A DNA stretch of 64,000 bases from Inia geoffrensis (GCA_036417435.1 CM070905.1:63009092-63073091), one strand, 5' to 3'. Counted from the first letter of the stretch, positions 1-11,406 are shown. The notes: a model not told the origin generated them from the sequence alone. Numbers and translations are program-made.

Positions 1-1489
1 TGTATTGATTGACATTTTTGGATTCAAATAGTAGAAACATAACTTGAACTAACTCAGAAGAGAGGGAATTTACTGGAACTGTACTGGGACATCTAATGTA
101 AAGCAAGAAGGACAGGAAAAGCTGGGTCTTGGGACAGCAGAAAATTAGGAATTGAATTTCTGCTTCTCTCTGCATGTTGGCCTCTGCTTGCATAGTAGAC
201 CATACATCCCCATGGCTGAGAACACGGCTGCTCAAGGCTGCCAGGCCTCATATCCCACAGCTCTCGCAGATAAGGACTGACTCTCTTCCCTTAGTTCTAG
301 CTTGAAACCATGTCTGATTGGTTTGACTTGGGTTAGATGTCTGCACAATCAATTTTAAATGGAGTCACCTGGCACATGCATGGTAACTGGGAGTCTGTTC
401 CTATATATCTGGTGTGCTCCGAGATGAACAAGCTGGGCAGCCATTCTCCCCTAATTGGTTTCAAACACATTTATAAAACTACACTTGGATTAAAGTATAG
501 AGAAACAAGGGAGGGGCAATTAAAATGCTTTTTTAAGATCATAAAGTTTCAGAGCATTCTAGCACTTCATTGTTTGTAATTACAGAAATAACATTTGGTA
601 AATGTACAATTTAATTACATGCATGCTATCATCTTTCTTTTTATTCCTTCACATATTAGCATTATATAGAAATTCATGGAGCAAATATCTAGGCTGTTCA
701 TGTTTGTAATTTAGAATAAAGCAGTGTATTGTTATCAGTGCAGAAAAAAAGATTCAAAACAAGTTTCTGGTGGAATAAAGTTTGCTGGCTTTCACACCTG
801 GATAACTGACCTTTAGAAAAAGGAAATTTAACTTCTAAAATATTTTTCCTCTGCTCTGGGCTATGGAAAGCAGACTGTAGATGAATAGTCAAAAAGGTAG
901 ACAAATCTTAAAGTATTAGATGAAAATAGATGCCTAAAATAGAATCTGGGAATCAGAGAATTAGAGGTGGAGCTGAACTATCTTTGTTTGGCAGGCCTGG
1001 CTATTTCTATTATATTAAGCCACAGGGTGTAAGGTTTACGAGCAGAACCTGTGGAAATTATAATTTTTTATGGGTGCAATATTGGTTCCTAAAGTATAAC
1101 TACCCACAGGGAGAAAGTAGCTATGCTCACCAGCAGCCAGGAGAAGACAGCTGAGGACTATGTGGTAAATTCTTGCTAAAGACAGAAGATGGAGGAGGAG
1201 TGGTATCTGAGGGAGCATATGCACCAGACAGAGTACCAGGACCAGCCCATACTCAGCAAAGGTGAGGGTGAAGAAATCAGCTTTGGACACGGGACTTCAG
1301 GGGTAGGAGATGGCAGCATGGGTGACACAAACATGATAGGTCAATGACTCAGAAAGGGATCTTGACGGAAGATCTTCAAGGGTTCTCAGAGGAATGCTTT
1401 TAAAACGTGCAACTGAGGCTGGCTGGTAATTGTGAAAAAATATATTCGTGGAAAGGACAGATGTATTCATGGCAGGGCTAGCATTCCAT
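1..1489. other. Unassigned noncoding DNA
   Basis: No recognisable repeat, RNA gene or coding sequence was found here. The longest open frames are about 60-84 codons on both strands, overlap one another and show no domain or start context, as expected by chance in AT-rich mammalian DNA. Confidence 0.6.
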
Positions 1490-1687
1490 CTGTACTGTTC
1501 AATAAGTAGCCACTAGTCACATGTATCTATTGAGCTTTATTAAAATTAAGTAAAATAAAAATTCAGTTCCCGTTGCACTAGTCACATTTCAAGTGTGGAA
1601 TAGCCAGGGCTAGAGGGCATTATAGTCAACAGTGAAGATTTAGAACATTTCCATCGTAGCAGAAAAGTTCTGTGGGGTAGCACTGAG
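1490..1687. mobile_element. hAT-Charlie-type nonautonomous DNA transposon remnant
   Basis: The segment starts near a 'ctgttcaataagtagccact' motif and ends with 'aacatttccatcgtagcag' followed by 'ggggtagcactg'. The two ends are degraded versions of the inverted termini of a common mammalian hAT MITE (consensus termini of the type cagtgctgtccaatagaa). The middle carries the usual 'cacatgtatctattgagc' and AT-rich loop. It has no coding capacity. The exact subfamily is uncertain. Confidence 0.6.
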
Positions 1688-2189
1688 AGGCCCTGACAAG
1701 TGGCAGTAAACCTGAAGGCTTGACCCAACCTTAAAGCTTCACTTTTCTTTTCATAGTTATAGATTGACCCTGCTGGAAAACAGGTTGGATCCTAACACTG
1801 AAATGACATTTCGGGGTAACTGAGACGATATCTAGCATCACTAGAGAGATAAATGCTGGGGTGGGTTTAGATATGTAACTTTTAAACAGTGTTGAGGAAG
1901 AATGTCAAGGCCACTCATAAAGCTCATTCTCTCACTGCCTGAACTGATCCTATTTTTAACTCAACTTTTTAAAAAAATTGCAGCAGATTTCTGAGGCTAT
2001 TAGGCTACTATTCAATTAGATATTGCTTCTGTACACAACGGCACCCCAAGAGCTTTAAAGTGCTCATGCTGTTTCAGAAATGTTTAATTTGCTGCCAGGG
2101 AATAGCTTAGTTCAGAATAGCATGAGGAAAGCAAAAAGGAAAGAACAGGATTGTATTTCTCACAGGTAAGGTACTAAGGAAAGATAATA
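1688..2189. other. Unassigned noncoding DNA
   Basis: Ordinary AT-rich sequence between the hAT remnant and the MIR copy. I see no repeat, gene or structured motif in it. Confidence 0.5.
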
Positions 2190-2440
2190 TGAACAATGAA
2201 AGATAACATTTGTTAAGCTCTTACCACGAGATAAGAATTGTGTTTTATCTTCCTGTGTTTTATCTTAATTGACCTTCTCAAGAACAACTTGAGGAGGGTA
2301 ATATTATTATCCCCATTTTGCTGATGAGAAAACTGAGGTAGAGTACTATACCCAATGACACAGAGCTAGTAAGTGGTGAATTTAGGATTTGTACTCAAAC
2401 TGTTTGATTCTAGAAACCACATTTTTAACCATCACTTTTC
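2190..2440 (-). repeat. MIR SINE, antisense
   Basis: The plus strand shows the reverse complement of a MIR core in order: 'attattatccccatttt', 'gatgagaaaactgaggta', 'cacagagctagtaagtgg', then the degenerate B-box-bearing head ('gatttgtactcaaactg'). Divergence is high, as expected for a repeat inserted before the placental radiation. It has no coding function. Confidence 0.75.
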
Positions 2441-2554
2441 CTAAGTTGACTAACATGGCTCAGATTGTACTGAACACATTCTGTACTTTCCCAAATGTGT
2501 CTTTTCTCTTGTTGGACTGAAAACAGGCTATTCCTCCTAATTGCCTTTTGAAAT

Positions 2555-2845
2555 TTTAATAATGCTTTAAGATCCAGATTAAATCCCATCTCCTCCAAGA
2601 ACACTTTCTATATACCTCTCCAGCCAAAATAAGCATTCTTCTCCTCTCTTAACCCTATAACATTTTGTACTTCCATTATTATCGTTTTCAAAATCTGCGT
2701 TGTATTAGAATTTTGTGTTCGTCTTGTGTAGTTCTGGAGAGTCAGCACTTTAGCGTGTAAAACTTATATTTCTCTGGTGTCTAGAATAGTGTCTTGGACA
2801 TAGCAGGTACTCAAAATACTTTTGTTGTTCATTTTGAAAGTTCGC
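2555..2845 (+). repeat. L2 LINE 3' end, sense
   Basis: It has the typical L2 3' succession: a 'cccatctcctccaagaacac' segment, a pyrimidine-rich middle with 'acattttgtacttcc', and an end with 'tctagaatagtgtcttgg', 'acatagcaggtactcaaa' and a degraded TTGTTGTTCA-type terminal repeat. It is an ancient 5'-truncated fragment and noncoding. Confidence 0.7.
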
Positions 2846-2984
2846 TAACAACTAATAAACGTATTTTTCTGATTCTGGGTTGAAAGAAAGAATAAAAGGG
2901 CTGTTTTTGTTGTTTTTGTTTTTCCCATAGTACCTTCAGTTGCACTTCATTATGTTTGAGGACAAGTTGTCCTTTAAAGGTGAC

Positions 2985-3265
2985 TTCCAGGGTTCCAAGC
3001 ATTTATTCACCAGGTCACTTTTCAGTCTTCTAGGCGCTGAGCATATAATGGCGACAGAGACAGATTTATTGCTTTTCTCTTGGAGTTAAGAATCTAATGG
3101 AGGAGACAGATACTCATAAGCAAGTGGCTCCCTAAATATATAATTATAAATGTGCTATGAAGGAAACAAAGGTGATGCTAGGATGGAGTGGTTGAGGAAG
3201 CGATATTTAAGGGAAGACTTGACGGGTGGAAAGGAGAGAGCCTGGGATAAGCAGAGGGAAGAGTG
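2985..3265 (-). repeat. Ancient L2-like repeat, antisense
   Basis: Motifs 'agcatttattcaccagg', 'gcgctgagcatataatgg', 'tctaatggaggagacagat' and 'tgctatgaaggaaacaaa' follow the order seen in antisense L2-type sequence. The copy is too diverged for subfamily assignment. An 'ATGGAAAGG'-type start within it has no downstream coding signal. Confidence 0.5.
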
Positions 3266-3737
3266 TCCTTAGCAGATGGGACATCATGTGTCTCCATCCA
3301 CTCAAATGTTATGGAACAGATGATAGAGCAATGATTCCTCTGGCAGTCAGTTCTCCATTATGCACGCATGACAGGCTCTATCTGTGTTTGCATGGTTATA
3401 AGTTAGACCAGGCCAATATTTCCATTTTTTAAAGGAACTTAATGGTCAGTTACTTAATGGGTAAGTCATGCCTTTTGTAGCCTTGTTTACCTTTGCTTAT
3501 CAGTTAATGACTTAGTGATCAAACTAAGCAGTACTTTGTGCATTCTGGATTTTAAAAGTATTTTATCATGCATTATATCAAATTTACTGCTGTATGAGTG
3601 GGAATTAAGACTATGTAGTTTTTATATGTTGTAATATTTCTTCAAATAAGTCTCTTCTAGAAATAAAAAAAGTTGTTTTTTGAAGTTGTACATTTGGTTC
3701 AAATTACAGCTTCTTACAAAAGAATCATAATATTTAC
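3266..3737. other. Unassigned noncoding DNA
   Basis: AT-rich sequence without a recognisable repeat or coding signal, ending where the interrupted MIR begins. Confidence 0.5.
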
Positions 3738-3796
3738 TATTTATTGAGTGTTTATATGCCAGGTTCGGTGTTAACCATTTCATTCATATTATTTCT
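3738..3796 (-). repeat. MIR fragment 1 of 3, split by later insertions
   Basis: 'tatttattgagtgtttatat' followed by 'gccaggttcggtgttaacc' is antisense MIR. The match stops at 3796, exactly at the 12-bp duplication (CATATTATTTCT, 3785-3796) made when the full-length L1 inserted. It resumes at 11428. Confidence 0.75.
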
Positions 3797-4166
3797 ATAT
3801 TTTGTTTTAGCATCTTTATTGGAGTATAATTGCTTTACAATGGTGTGTTAGTTTCTGCTGTATAACAAAGTGAGTCAGCTATGCATATGCATATATCCCA
3901 ATATCCTCTCTCTCTTGCGCCTCCCTCCCACCCTCCCTATCCCACCCCTCTAGGTGGTCACAAAGAACCAAGCTGATCTCGCTGTGCTATGCAGCTGCTT
4001 CCCACTAGCTATCAATTTTACATTTGGTAGTGTATGTATGTCCATGCCACTTTCTCGGTTCGTCCCAGCTTACCATTCCCCCTCCCTGTGTCCTCAAGTC
4101 CATTCTCTACATCTGTGTCATTACTCCTGTTCTGCCCCTAGGTTCCTCAGAATCCCTTTTTTTTTT
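3797..4166 (-). other. L1 3' UTR
   Basis: Lies between the ORF2 stop and the 3' end of the L1. It contains the pyrimidine-rich block (plus-strand 'cccaccctccctatcccacc') and the terminal 'ttggagtataattgctttac' that recur in the short L1 ends at 19807, 24995 and 34421, which shows these copies share one family tail. The poly(A) tail (T-run on the plus strand) has eroded to a few bases. Confidence 0.85.
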
Positions 4167-5875
4167 TAGATCCCAAATATATGTGTTAGCATATGGTAAT
4201 TGTTTTTCTCTTTCTGATTTAGTTCACTCTGTATGACAGACTCTAGGTCCATCCACCTCACTACAAATAACTCAATTTCGTTTCTTTTTATGGCTGAGTA
4301 ATATTCCATTGTATGTATGTGCCACATCTTCTTTATCTATTCATCTGTTGATGGATATTTAGGTTGCTTCCATGTCCTGGCTATTGTAAATAGTGCTGCA
4401 ATGAACATTGTGGTACATGACTATTTTGAATTATGGTTTTCTCAGGGTATATGCCCAGTAATGGGATTGCTGGATCATACGGTAGTTCTATGTTTAGTTT
4501 GTTAAGGAACCTCCATACTGTTCTCCATAGTGGCTGTATCAATTTGCATTCCCACCAACAATGCAAGAGGGTTCCCTTTTCTCCACACCCTCTCCAGCAT
4601 TTATTGGTTGTAGATTTTTTGATGATTGCCATTCTGACTGGTGTGAGATGATATCTCATTGTAGTTTTGATTTGCATTTCTCTAATGATTAGTGATATTG
4701 AGCATCCTTTCATATGTTTGTTGGCAATCTGTATATCTTCTTTGGAGAGATGTCTGTTTAGGTCTTCTGCCCATTTTTGGATTGGGCTGTTTGTTTTTCT
4801 GATATTGAGCTGCATGAGCCGCTTGTAAATTTTGGAGATTAATCCTTTGTCAGTTGCTTCATTTGCAAATATTTTCTCCCATTCTGCGGGTTGTCATTTC
4901 TTCTTGTTTATGGTTTCCTTTGCTGTGCAGAAGCTTTTAAGTTTCATTAGGTCCCATTTGTTTATTTTTGTTTTATTTCCATTTCTCTAGGAGGTGGCTC
5001 AAAAAGGATCTTGTTGTGATTTATGTCACAGAGTGTTCTGCCTATGTTTTCCTCTAAGAGTTTGATAGTTTCTGGCCTTACATTTAGGTCTTTAATCCAT
5101 TTTGAGTTTATTTTTGTATACGGTGTTAGGGAGTGTTCTAATTTCATTCTTTTACATGTAGCTGTCCAGTTTTCCCAACACCATTTATTGGAGAGGCTGC
5201 CTTTTCTCCATTGTATATTCTTGCCTCCTTTATCAAAAATAAGGTGACCATACGTGCGTGGGTTTATCTCTGGGCTCTCTATCCTGTTCCATTGATCTAT
5301 ATTTCTGTTTTTGTTTCAGTACCACAGTGTCTTGATTATTGTAGCTTTGTAGTATAGTCTGAAGTCTGGGAGCCTGATTCCTCCAGCTCTGTTTTTCTTT
5401 CTCAAGATTGCTTTGGCTATACGGGGTCTTTTGTGTTTCCATACAAATTGTGAAATTTTTTTGTTCTACATCTGTGAAAAATGCCAGTGGTAGTTTGATA
5501 GAGATTGCATTGAATCTATAGATTGCTTTGGGTAGTATAGTCATTTTCACAATGTTGATTCTTCCAATCCAAGGACATGGTATATCTCTCCATCTGTTTG
5601 TATAATCTTTAATTTCTTTCAACAGCGTCATAGTTTTCTGCATACAGGTCTTTTGTCTCCTTAGCTAAGTTTTTTCCTAGGTATTTTATTCTTTTTGTTG
5701 CAATGGTACATGGGAGTGTTTCCTTAATTTCTCTTTCAGATTTTTCATCATTAGTGTATAGGAATGAAAGAGATTTCTGTGCATTAATTTTGTGTCCTGC
5801 TACTCTACCAAATTCATTGATTAGCTTTAGGAGTTTTCTGGTAGCATCTTTAGGATTCTCTGTGTATAGTATCAT

Positions 5876-5887
5876 ATCACCTGCAAA
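5876..5887 (-). other. Mutated RT catalytic box (FAGD instead of FADD)
   Basis: On the minus strand, codons TTT-GCA-GGT-GAT precede ATG-ATA-CTA-TAC, giving F-A-G-D-M-I-L-Y. The L1 family has F-A-D-D, with two metal-binding aspartates. The first is replaced by glycine (GAT/GAC to GGT), which would abolish polymerisation regardless of the other lesions. Confidence 0.85.
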
Positions 5888-5918
5888 CAGTGACAGCTTT
5901 ACTTCTTCTTTAATGATT

Positions 5919-6265
5919 TGGATTCTTTTTTTTTTAATTTTTTTAAAGAAGATGTTGGGGGTAGGAGTTTATTAATTAATTAATTTATTTTTGCTGTGTT
6001 GGGTCTTTGTTTCTGTGTGAGGGCTTTCTTTAGTTGTGGCAAGCGGGGGCCACTCTTCATCACAGTGTGCGGGCCTCTCACTATCATGGCCTCTCTTGTT
6101 GTGGAGCACAGGCTCCAGATGCACAGGCTCAGTAGTTGTGGCTCACGGGCCTAGTTGCTCTGCGGCATGTGGGATCCTCCCAGACCAGGGCTCGAACCTG
6201 TGTCCCCTGCATTAGCAGGCAGATTCTCAACCACTGCACTGCCATGGAAGCCCTGGATTCTTTTT
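5919..6265 (-). mobile_element. CHR-type SINE, long/intermediate form, inserted in L1 ORF2
   Basis: The SINE occupies 5931-6253 between two copies of the 12-bp duplication TGGATTCTTTTT (5919-5930, 6254-6265). Its tRNA-like head is at the high-coordinate end (reverse complement of GGCTTCCATGGCAG and a B box seen as 'ggctcgaacctgtgt'). It keeps the extra 3' block of the long form ('gctgtgttgggtctttg') but has the middle of the short form ('caggctccagatgcacagg'). It is younger than the L1 it interrupts. Confidence 0.9.
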
Positions 6266-6655
6266 ATTTCTTTTTCTTCTCTGATTGCTGTGGCTAAACT
6301 TCCAAAACTCTCTTGAATAATACTGGTGAGAGTGGGTAACCTTGTCTTGTTCCTGATCTTAAAGGAAATGGTTTCAGTTTTTCACCATTGAGAATGATGT
6401 TGGCTCTGGGTTTGTCATATATGGCCTTTATTATGTTGAGGTAGGTTCCCTCTATGCCAAATTTCTGGAGTGTTTTTATCATAAATGGGCATTGAAGTTT
6501 GTCGAAAGCTTTTTCTGCATCTATTGAGACGATCATATGGTTTTTCTCCTTCAATTTGTCAATATGGTTTATCACATTGATTCATTTGCGTATATTGAAG
6601 AATCCTTGCATTCCTGGGATAAACCCCACTTGATCATTGTGTATGATCCTTTTAA

Positions 6656-6999
6656 TGTGCTGTTGTATTCGTTTTTTTAAAAAAAAATTTTTTTTTAATT
6701 TATTTATTTTTTTAAAAATTTTTGGCTGCATTGGGTCTTTCTTGCTGGGTGTGGGCATTCTCTAGTTGCTGTGAGCAGGGGCTACTTTTTGTTGTGGTGC
6801 ACGGGCCTCTCACTGTGGTGGCTTCTCTTGTCGTGGAGCACAGGCTCTAGGTATGCAGGCTTCAGTAGGTGTGGTGCATGGGTTTAGTTGCTCTGCGGCA
6901 TGTGGAATCTTCCCTAATGGGCTCGAACCCGTGTCCCCTGCATTGACAGATGGATCCTTAAACACTGTGCTACCAGGGAAGCCCTGTGCTGTTGTATTC
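6656..6999 (-). mobile_element. CHR-type SINE, long form, inserted in L1 ORF2
   Basis: The SINE at 6671-6984 lies between perfect 15-bp duplications TGTGCTGTTGTATTC (6656-6670, 6985-6999). It is the antisense long form, with 'ggctgcattgggtctttc' near the A-rich tail and the tRNA-like head ending in 'accagggaagccc'. An open frame from the L1 runs into it and gives a chimeric C-terminus (…[11 protein letters not shown]…), an artefact of the insertion. Confidence 0.93.
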
Positions 7000-8365
7000 T
7001 GTTTGCTAGTATTTTGCTGAGGATTTTTGCATAGATGTTCATCAGTGATATTGGCCTGTAGTTTCCTTTTTTTGTGACATCTTTGTCTGGTCTTGGTATC
7101 AGGGTGATGGTGGCCTCATAGAATGAATTTGGCAGTATTCCTCCCTCTCCTGTATTTTGGAAGAGTTTGAGAAGGATAGGTGTTAGCTCTTCTCTAAATG
7201 TTTGATAGAATTCACCTGTGAAGCCTTCTGGTCCTGAGATTTTGTTCGTTGGAAGATTTTTAATCACAGTTTCAGTTTCAGTGCTTGTGATTGGTCTGTT
7301 CATATTTACTATTACTTCCAGGTTCAGGCTTGGAAGGTTGCGCTTTTCTAAGAATTTGTCCATTTCTTCCAGGTTGTCCATTTTATTGGCATATAGTTGC
7401 TTGTAGTAATCTCTCATGATCCTTTGTATTTCTGCAGTGTCCGTGGTTACTTCTTCATTTCTAGTTCTACCGATTTGAGTCTTCTCCCTTTTTTTCTTGA
7501 TGAGACTGGCTAATGGTTTATCAATTTTGTTTATCTTCTCAAAGAACCAGCTTTTTGTTTTATTGATCTTTGCTATCATAGTGATCTCTTGGTTATTTAG
7601 TAGTTTATTATTTAGCCTACATGTGTTTGTATTTTTTACAGTTTTTTTCCTGTAATTGATATCTAGCCTTATAGCGTTGTGGTCAGAAAAGATACTTGAT
7701 ACGATTTCAATTTTCTTTAATTTACCAAAGCTTGATTTGTGACCCAAGATATGATGTATCCTGGAGAATGTTCCATGAGCAATTGAGAAGAAAGTGTATT
7801 CTGTTGTTTTTAGATGGAATGTCCTATAAATATCAATTAATTCCATCTTGTCTAATGTGTCATTTAAAGCTTGTGTTTCCTTATTTATTTCCATTTTGCA
7901 TCATCTGTCCACTGGTGAAAATGTGGTGTTAAAGTCCCCTACTGTGACTGTATTGCTGTCGATTTCCCCTTTTATGGCTGTTACTATTTGCCTTATGTAT
8001 TGAGGTGCTCCTATGTTGGGTGCATAAATAATTACAATTGTTATGTCCTCTGCTTGGATTGATCCCTTGATCATTATGTAGTGTCTTTCTTTGTCTCTTT
8101 TAATAGTCTTTATTTTAAAGTCTGTTTTGTCTGATATGAGAATTGCTACTCCAGCTTTCTTTTGATTTCCATTTGCATGGAATATCTTTTTCCATCCCCT
8201 CACTTTCAGTCTGTATGTGTCCCTAGGTCTGAAGTGGGTCTCTTGTAGACAGCATATATATGTGTCTTCTTTTTGTATCCATTCAGCCAGTCTATGTCGT
8301 TTGGTTGGAGCATTTCATCCATTTATATTTAAGGTAATTATCGATATGTATGTTCCTATTACCAT

Positions 8366-8423
8366 TTTCTTAATTGTTTTGGGTTTGTTATTGTTGGTCT
8401 TTTCCTTCTCTTGTGTTTCCTGC
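8366..8423 (-). other. L1 inter-ORF spacer
   Basis: A 58-bp gap separates the ORF1 stop (TAG at 8426-8424) from the ORF2 ATG (8365). This is the normal bicistronic L1 layout, in which ORF2 is translated by an unusual reinitiation. The spacer itself has no stop-free extension of ORF1. Confidence 0.7.
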
Positions 8424-9314
8424 CTAGAGAAGTTCCTTTAGCATTTGTTGTAAAGCTTGTTTGGTGGTGCTGACTTCTCTTAGCTTTTGCTTGTCTGTAA
8501 AGGTTTTAATTTCTCCATCAAATCTGAATGAGATCCTTGCTGGTTAGAGTAATCTTGGGTGTAGGTTTTTCCCTTCCATCACTCAAATATGTCCTGCCAC
8601 ACCTTTCTGGCTTGCAGAGTTTTTGCTGAATATCTGCTGTTAACCTTATGGGGATTCTCTTCTGTGTTATTTGTTGTTTTTCCCTTGCTGCTTTCAATAT
8701 TTTTTTTTTGTATTTAATTTTTGATAGTTTGATTAATATGTGTCTTGGCGTGTTTCTCCTTGTATGTATCCTGTATGGGACTCTCTGTGCTTCCTGGACT
8801 TGATTGACTCTTTCCTTTCCCATATTAGGGAACTTTTCAACTATAATCTCTTCAAATGTTTTCTCAGTCCCTTTCTTTTTCTCTTCCTCGTCTGGGACCC
8901 CTATAATTGGAATGTTTGTCGATTTCATGTGTCCCAGAGGTCTCTGATACTGTCCTCAATTCTTTTCATTCTTTTTTCTTTATTCTGCTCCATGGTAGTT
9001 ATGGCCAGTATTTTATCTTCCAGGTCACTTATCCATTCTTCTGCCTCAGTTATTCTGCTATTGATTCCTTCTAGCACATTTTTAATTTCATTTATTGTTT
9101 TGTTCCTCATTGTTTGTTTGCTCTTTAGTTCTTCTAGGTCCTTTTTAAACGTTTCTTGTATTTTCTCCATTCTGTTTCCAAGATTTTGGATCATGTTTAC
9201 AATCATTACTCTGAATTCTTTTTCAGGTAGACTGCCTATTTCCTCTTCATTTGTTTGTTCTGGTGGGTTTTTACCTTTCTCATTCATCTGCTGTGTATTT
9301 CTTTGTCTTTTCAT
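8424..9314 (-). pseudogene. L1 ORF1 (RNA-binding chaperone protein), frameshifted
   Basis: ORF1p forms trimers that coat L1 RNA. The ATG is at 9314 (MKRQRNTQQMNEK…). Residues about 30-120 are charged heptad-like sequence consistent with the coiled coil (…EEWISDLEDKI…). The RRM region starts near 8928 (…NIPIIGVPDEEE…) and the C-terminal domain ends …QQMLKELL at the stop 8424-8426. The total span, 891 bp or about 297 codons, is near the family norm. One base missing near 8928 puts a stop after RDLWDT. A second frameshift near 8530 breaks the C-terminal domain at …TSKDLIQI. Both were read directly from the sequence. Confidence 0.88.
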
Positions 9315-9901
9315 TTTGCTTATCTTACTGTGTTTGCGGTCTCCTTTTCACAGGCTGCAGGTTCGTAATTACCATTGTATTTGATGTCTGCTCCCAGTGG
9401 GTAAGGTTGGTTCAGTGGGTTGTGTAGGCTTCCTGGTGGAGCAGACTGGTGCCTGTGTTCTGGTGGATTAGGCTGGATCTTGTCTTTCTGGTTGGCAGGA
9501 CTGCATCCAGTGGTGTGTTTTGGGGTGTCTGTGAAGTTAGTGTGATTGTAGGCAGCCTCTTTGCTAATGGGTGGGGTTGTGTTCCTGTCTTTCAAGTTGT
9601 TTGGCATGGGGTGTTCAGCACTGAATCTTGCTCTTCGTTGAGTGGAGCTGGGTCTTAGTGTTGAGACAGCGATCTCTGGGAGAGCTGTCGCTGATTGATA
9701 TTATGAGGGGCCAGGATGTCTCTGGTGGACCAATGTGCTGAACTCGGCTCTCCCACCTCAGAGGCTCAGGCCTGACACCTGGCCGACCACCAAGGCCCTG
9801 TCAGCCACACAGCTCAGAAGGAAAGGGAGAAAATAAAATAAATAAATAAAAAATAAAGTTATTAAAATAATATAAATAAAAAAGTAATTAAAAAATAAGA
9901 C

Positions 9902-10072
9902 AGCAACCAAAGCAGTAAACAAATCCACCAATGATAACAAGTGCTAAAAACTATACTAAGAAAAAAAATGGACAGACAGAACAGTAGGACAAATGGTAAA
10001 TGCAAACCTATACAGACAAGATCACGCAAAGAAGCATACCCATACATGCTCACAAAAAGAGAAAAAGGAAAA

Positions 10073-10116
<44 letters not shown>

Positions 10117-10181
10117 GTAGAGAGCAACCAAATCAATAAACAAATCTACCAATGATAATAAGCTCTAAATACTATACTAAG
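9902..10181. repeat. 59-bp direct repeat pair in L1 5' UTR
   Basis: Copy 1 at 9902-9960 and copy 2 at 10123-10181 both begin 'agcaaccaaa' and end 'ctatactaag'. They align without gaps and differ at 7 of 59 positions by eye. They are separated by 162 bp that include a TA repeat. This looks like an internal duplication within the 5' UTR. Confidence 0.85.
10074..10112. repeat. (TA)n microsatellite
   Basis: About 19 uninterrupted TA units inside the L1 5' UTR, between the two 59-bp repeat copies. Confidence 0.97.
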
Positions 10182-11406
10182 ATAAACATAAAATTAGATG
10201 CATAAAGCAAACCCCAAGTCTACAGTTGCCCCCACAGTCCACTGCCTCAGTTTTGGGATGATTTGCTGTGTATTCAGATATTCCACAGATGCAGTGTACA
10301 TCAAGTTGATTGTGTAGGTTTAATCCGCTGCTCCTGAGGCTGCTGGGAGAAATTTCCCGTTTTCTTCTTTGGTCACACAGCTCCTGGGGTTCAGCTTTGG
10401 GTTTGGCCCTGCCTCTGTGTGTAGGTCACCTGAGGGCCTCTGTTCTTTACCCAGACAGGACGAGGTTAAAGGAGCAGCTGCTTCAGGGGCTCTGGCTCAC
10501 TCAGGCCGGGGGGAGGGATAGGTACGGATGCAGGGCAAGCCTGCGGCGGCAGAGGCCGACTTGACATTGCAACAGCCTGAGGCGCTCCGTGTGTTCTCCC
10601 GGGGAAGCTGTCCCTGGATCACGGGACCCTGGCAGGGGCGGGCTGCACAGGCTCCCGGGAGGGCCGGTGTGGAGAGTGACCTGTGCTCGCACACAGGCTT
10701 CTTGGTGGTGGCAGCAGCAGCCTTAGTGTCTCATGCCCGTCTCTGGGGTCCGCGCTGATAGACGCGGCTCGTGTCCGTCTCTGGAGCTCGTGTATGAGGT
10801 GCTCTGAATCCCCTTTCTTCACGCACCCCGAAGCAACTGTATCTTGCCTCTTAGGCAGTTCCAGACCTTTCCCCAGACTTCCTCCCAGCTAGCTGTGGTT
10901 CACTAAGCCCCTTCAGGCTGTGTTCACACCGCCAGTCCTCTCCCTGCGCTCCGACCGAAGCCCGAGGCTCAGCTCCCAGCCCCGCCCACCCTGGCAGGTG
11001 AGCAGACAAGCCTCTAGGGCTGGTGAGTGCCGGTCGGCACCGATCCTCTGTGCGGGAATCGCTCCGCTTTTCGCTCCGCACCCCTGTTGCTGTGCTCTCC
11101 TACGCGACCCCGAAGCTTCTTCGCTCCGCCAACCGCAGTCTCTGCCCACGAAGGGGTTTCCTAGTGTGTGGAAACCTTTCCTCCTTCACAGCTCCCTCCC
11201 ACTGGTTCAGGTCCCGTCCCTATTCTTTTGTCTCTGTTTATTCTCTTTTCTTTTGCCCTACCCAGGTATATGGGGAGTTTCTTGCCTTTTGGGAAGTCTG
11301 AGGTGTTTTGCCAGCATTCAGTAGGTGTTCTGTAGGAGTTGTTCCACATGTAGATGTATTTCTGATATATTTGTGGGGAGGAAGGTGATCTCCACGTCTT
11401 ACTCCT

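Larger units (their letters stand above)
4167..8365 (-). pseudogene. L1 ORF2 (endonuclease-reverse transcriptase), broken
   Basis: ORF2p of L1 nicks DNA and reverse-transcribes L1 RNA at the nick. The start is the ATG at 8365-8363 (MVIGTYISIITLNING), followed directly by a stop where the family has GLNAP. Endonuclease residues follow (about 8203-7901, with IYAPN and GDFNT; SDHNAI further on, near 7690). The RT region (about 7400-5400) keeps NYRPISL, DAEKAFD and [11 protein letters not shown]. The C-terminal cysteine-rich part (about 4600-4400) keeps [18 protein letters not shown]. The reading frame is interrupted by several stops and frameshifts, by two SINEs, and by an apparent loss of roughly 100 codons between NNQE and [11 protein letters not shown]. 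The catalytic FADD box reads FAGD. The stop (TAA) is at 4169-4167. A pseudogene without doubt. Confidence 0.9.

Noticed and set aside
6914..7894. 326-codon minus-strand frame, the longest in the window
   Set aside because: It is a stretch of L1 ORF2 (endonuclease to RT) that reads into an inserted SINE. Part of a dead retrotransposon, not a host gene.
8740..9384. 214-codon plus-strand frame rich in F, L and S
   Set aside because: It is the antisense of L1 ORF1. The real coding sense is the minus strand, where ORF1 coiled-coil and RRM sequence can be read.
10310..11324. Cluster of open frames (up to 134 codons) on both strands in GC-rich DNA, resembling a gene with a CpG island
   Set aside because: It is the 5' UTR of the full-length L1. 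The frames overlap on both strands, lack domains, and are explained by low stop density in CpG-rich sequence.
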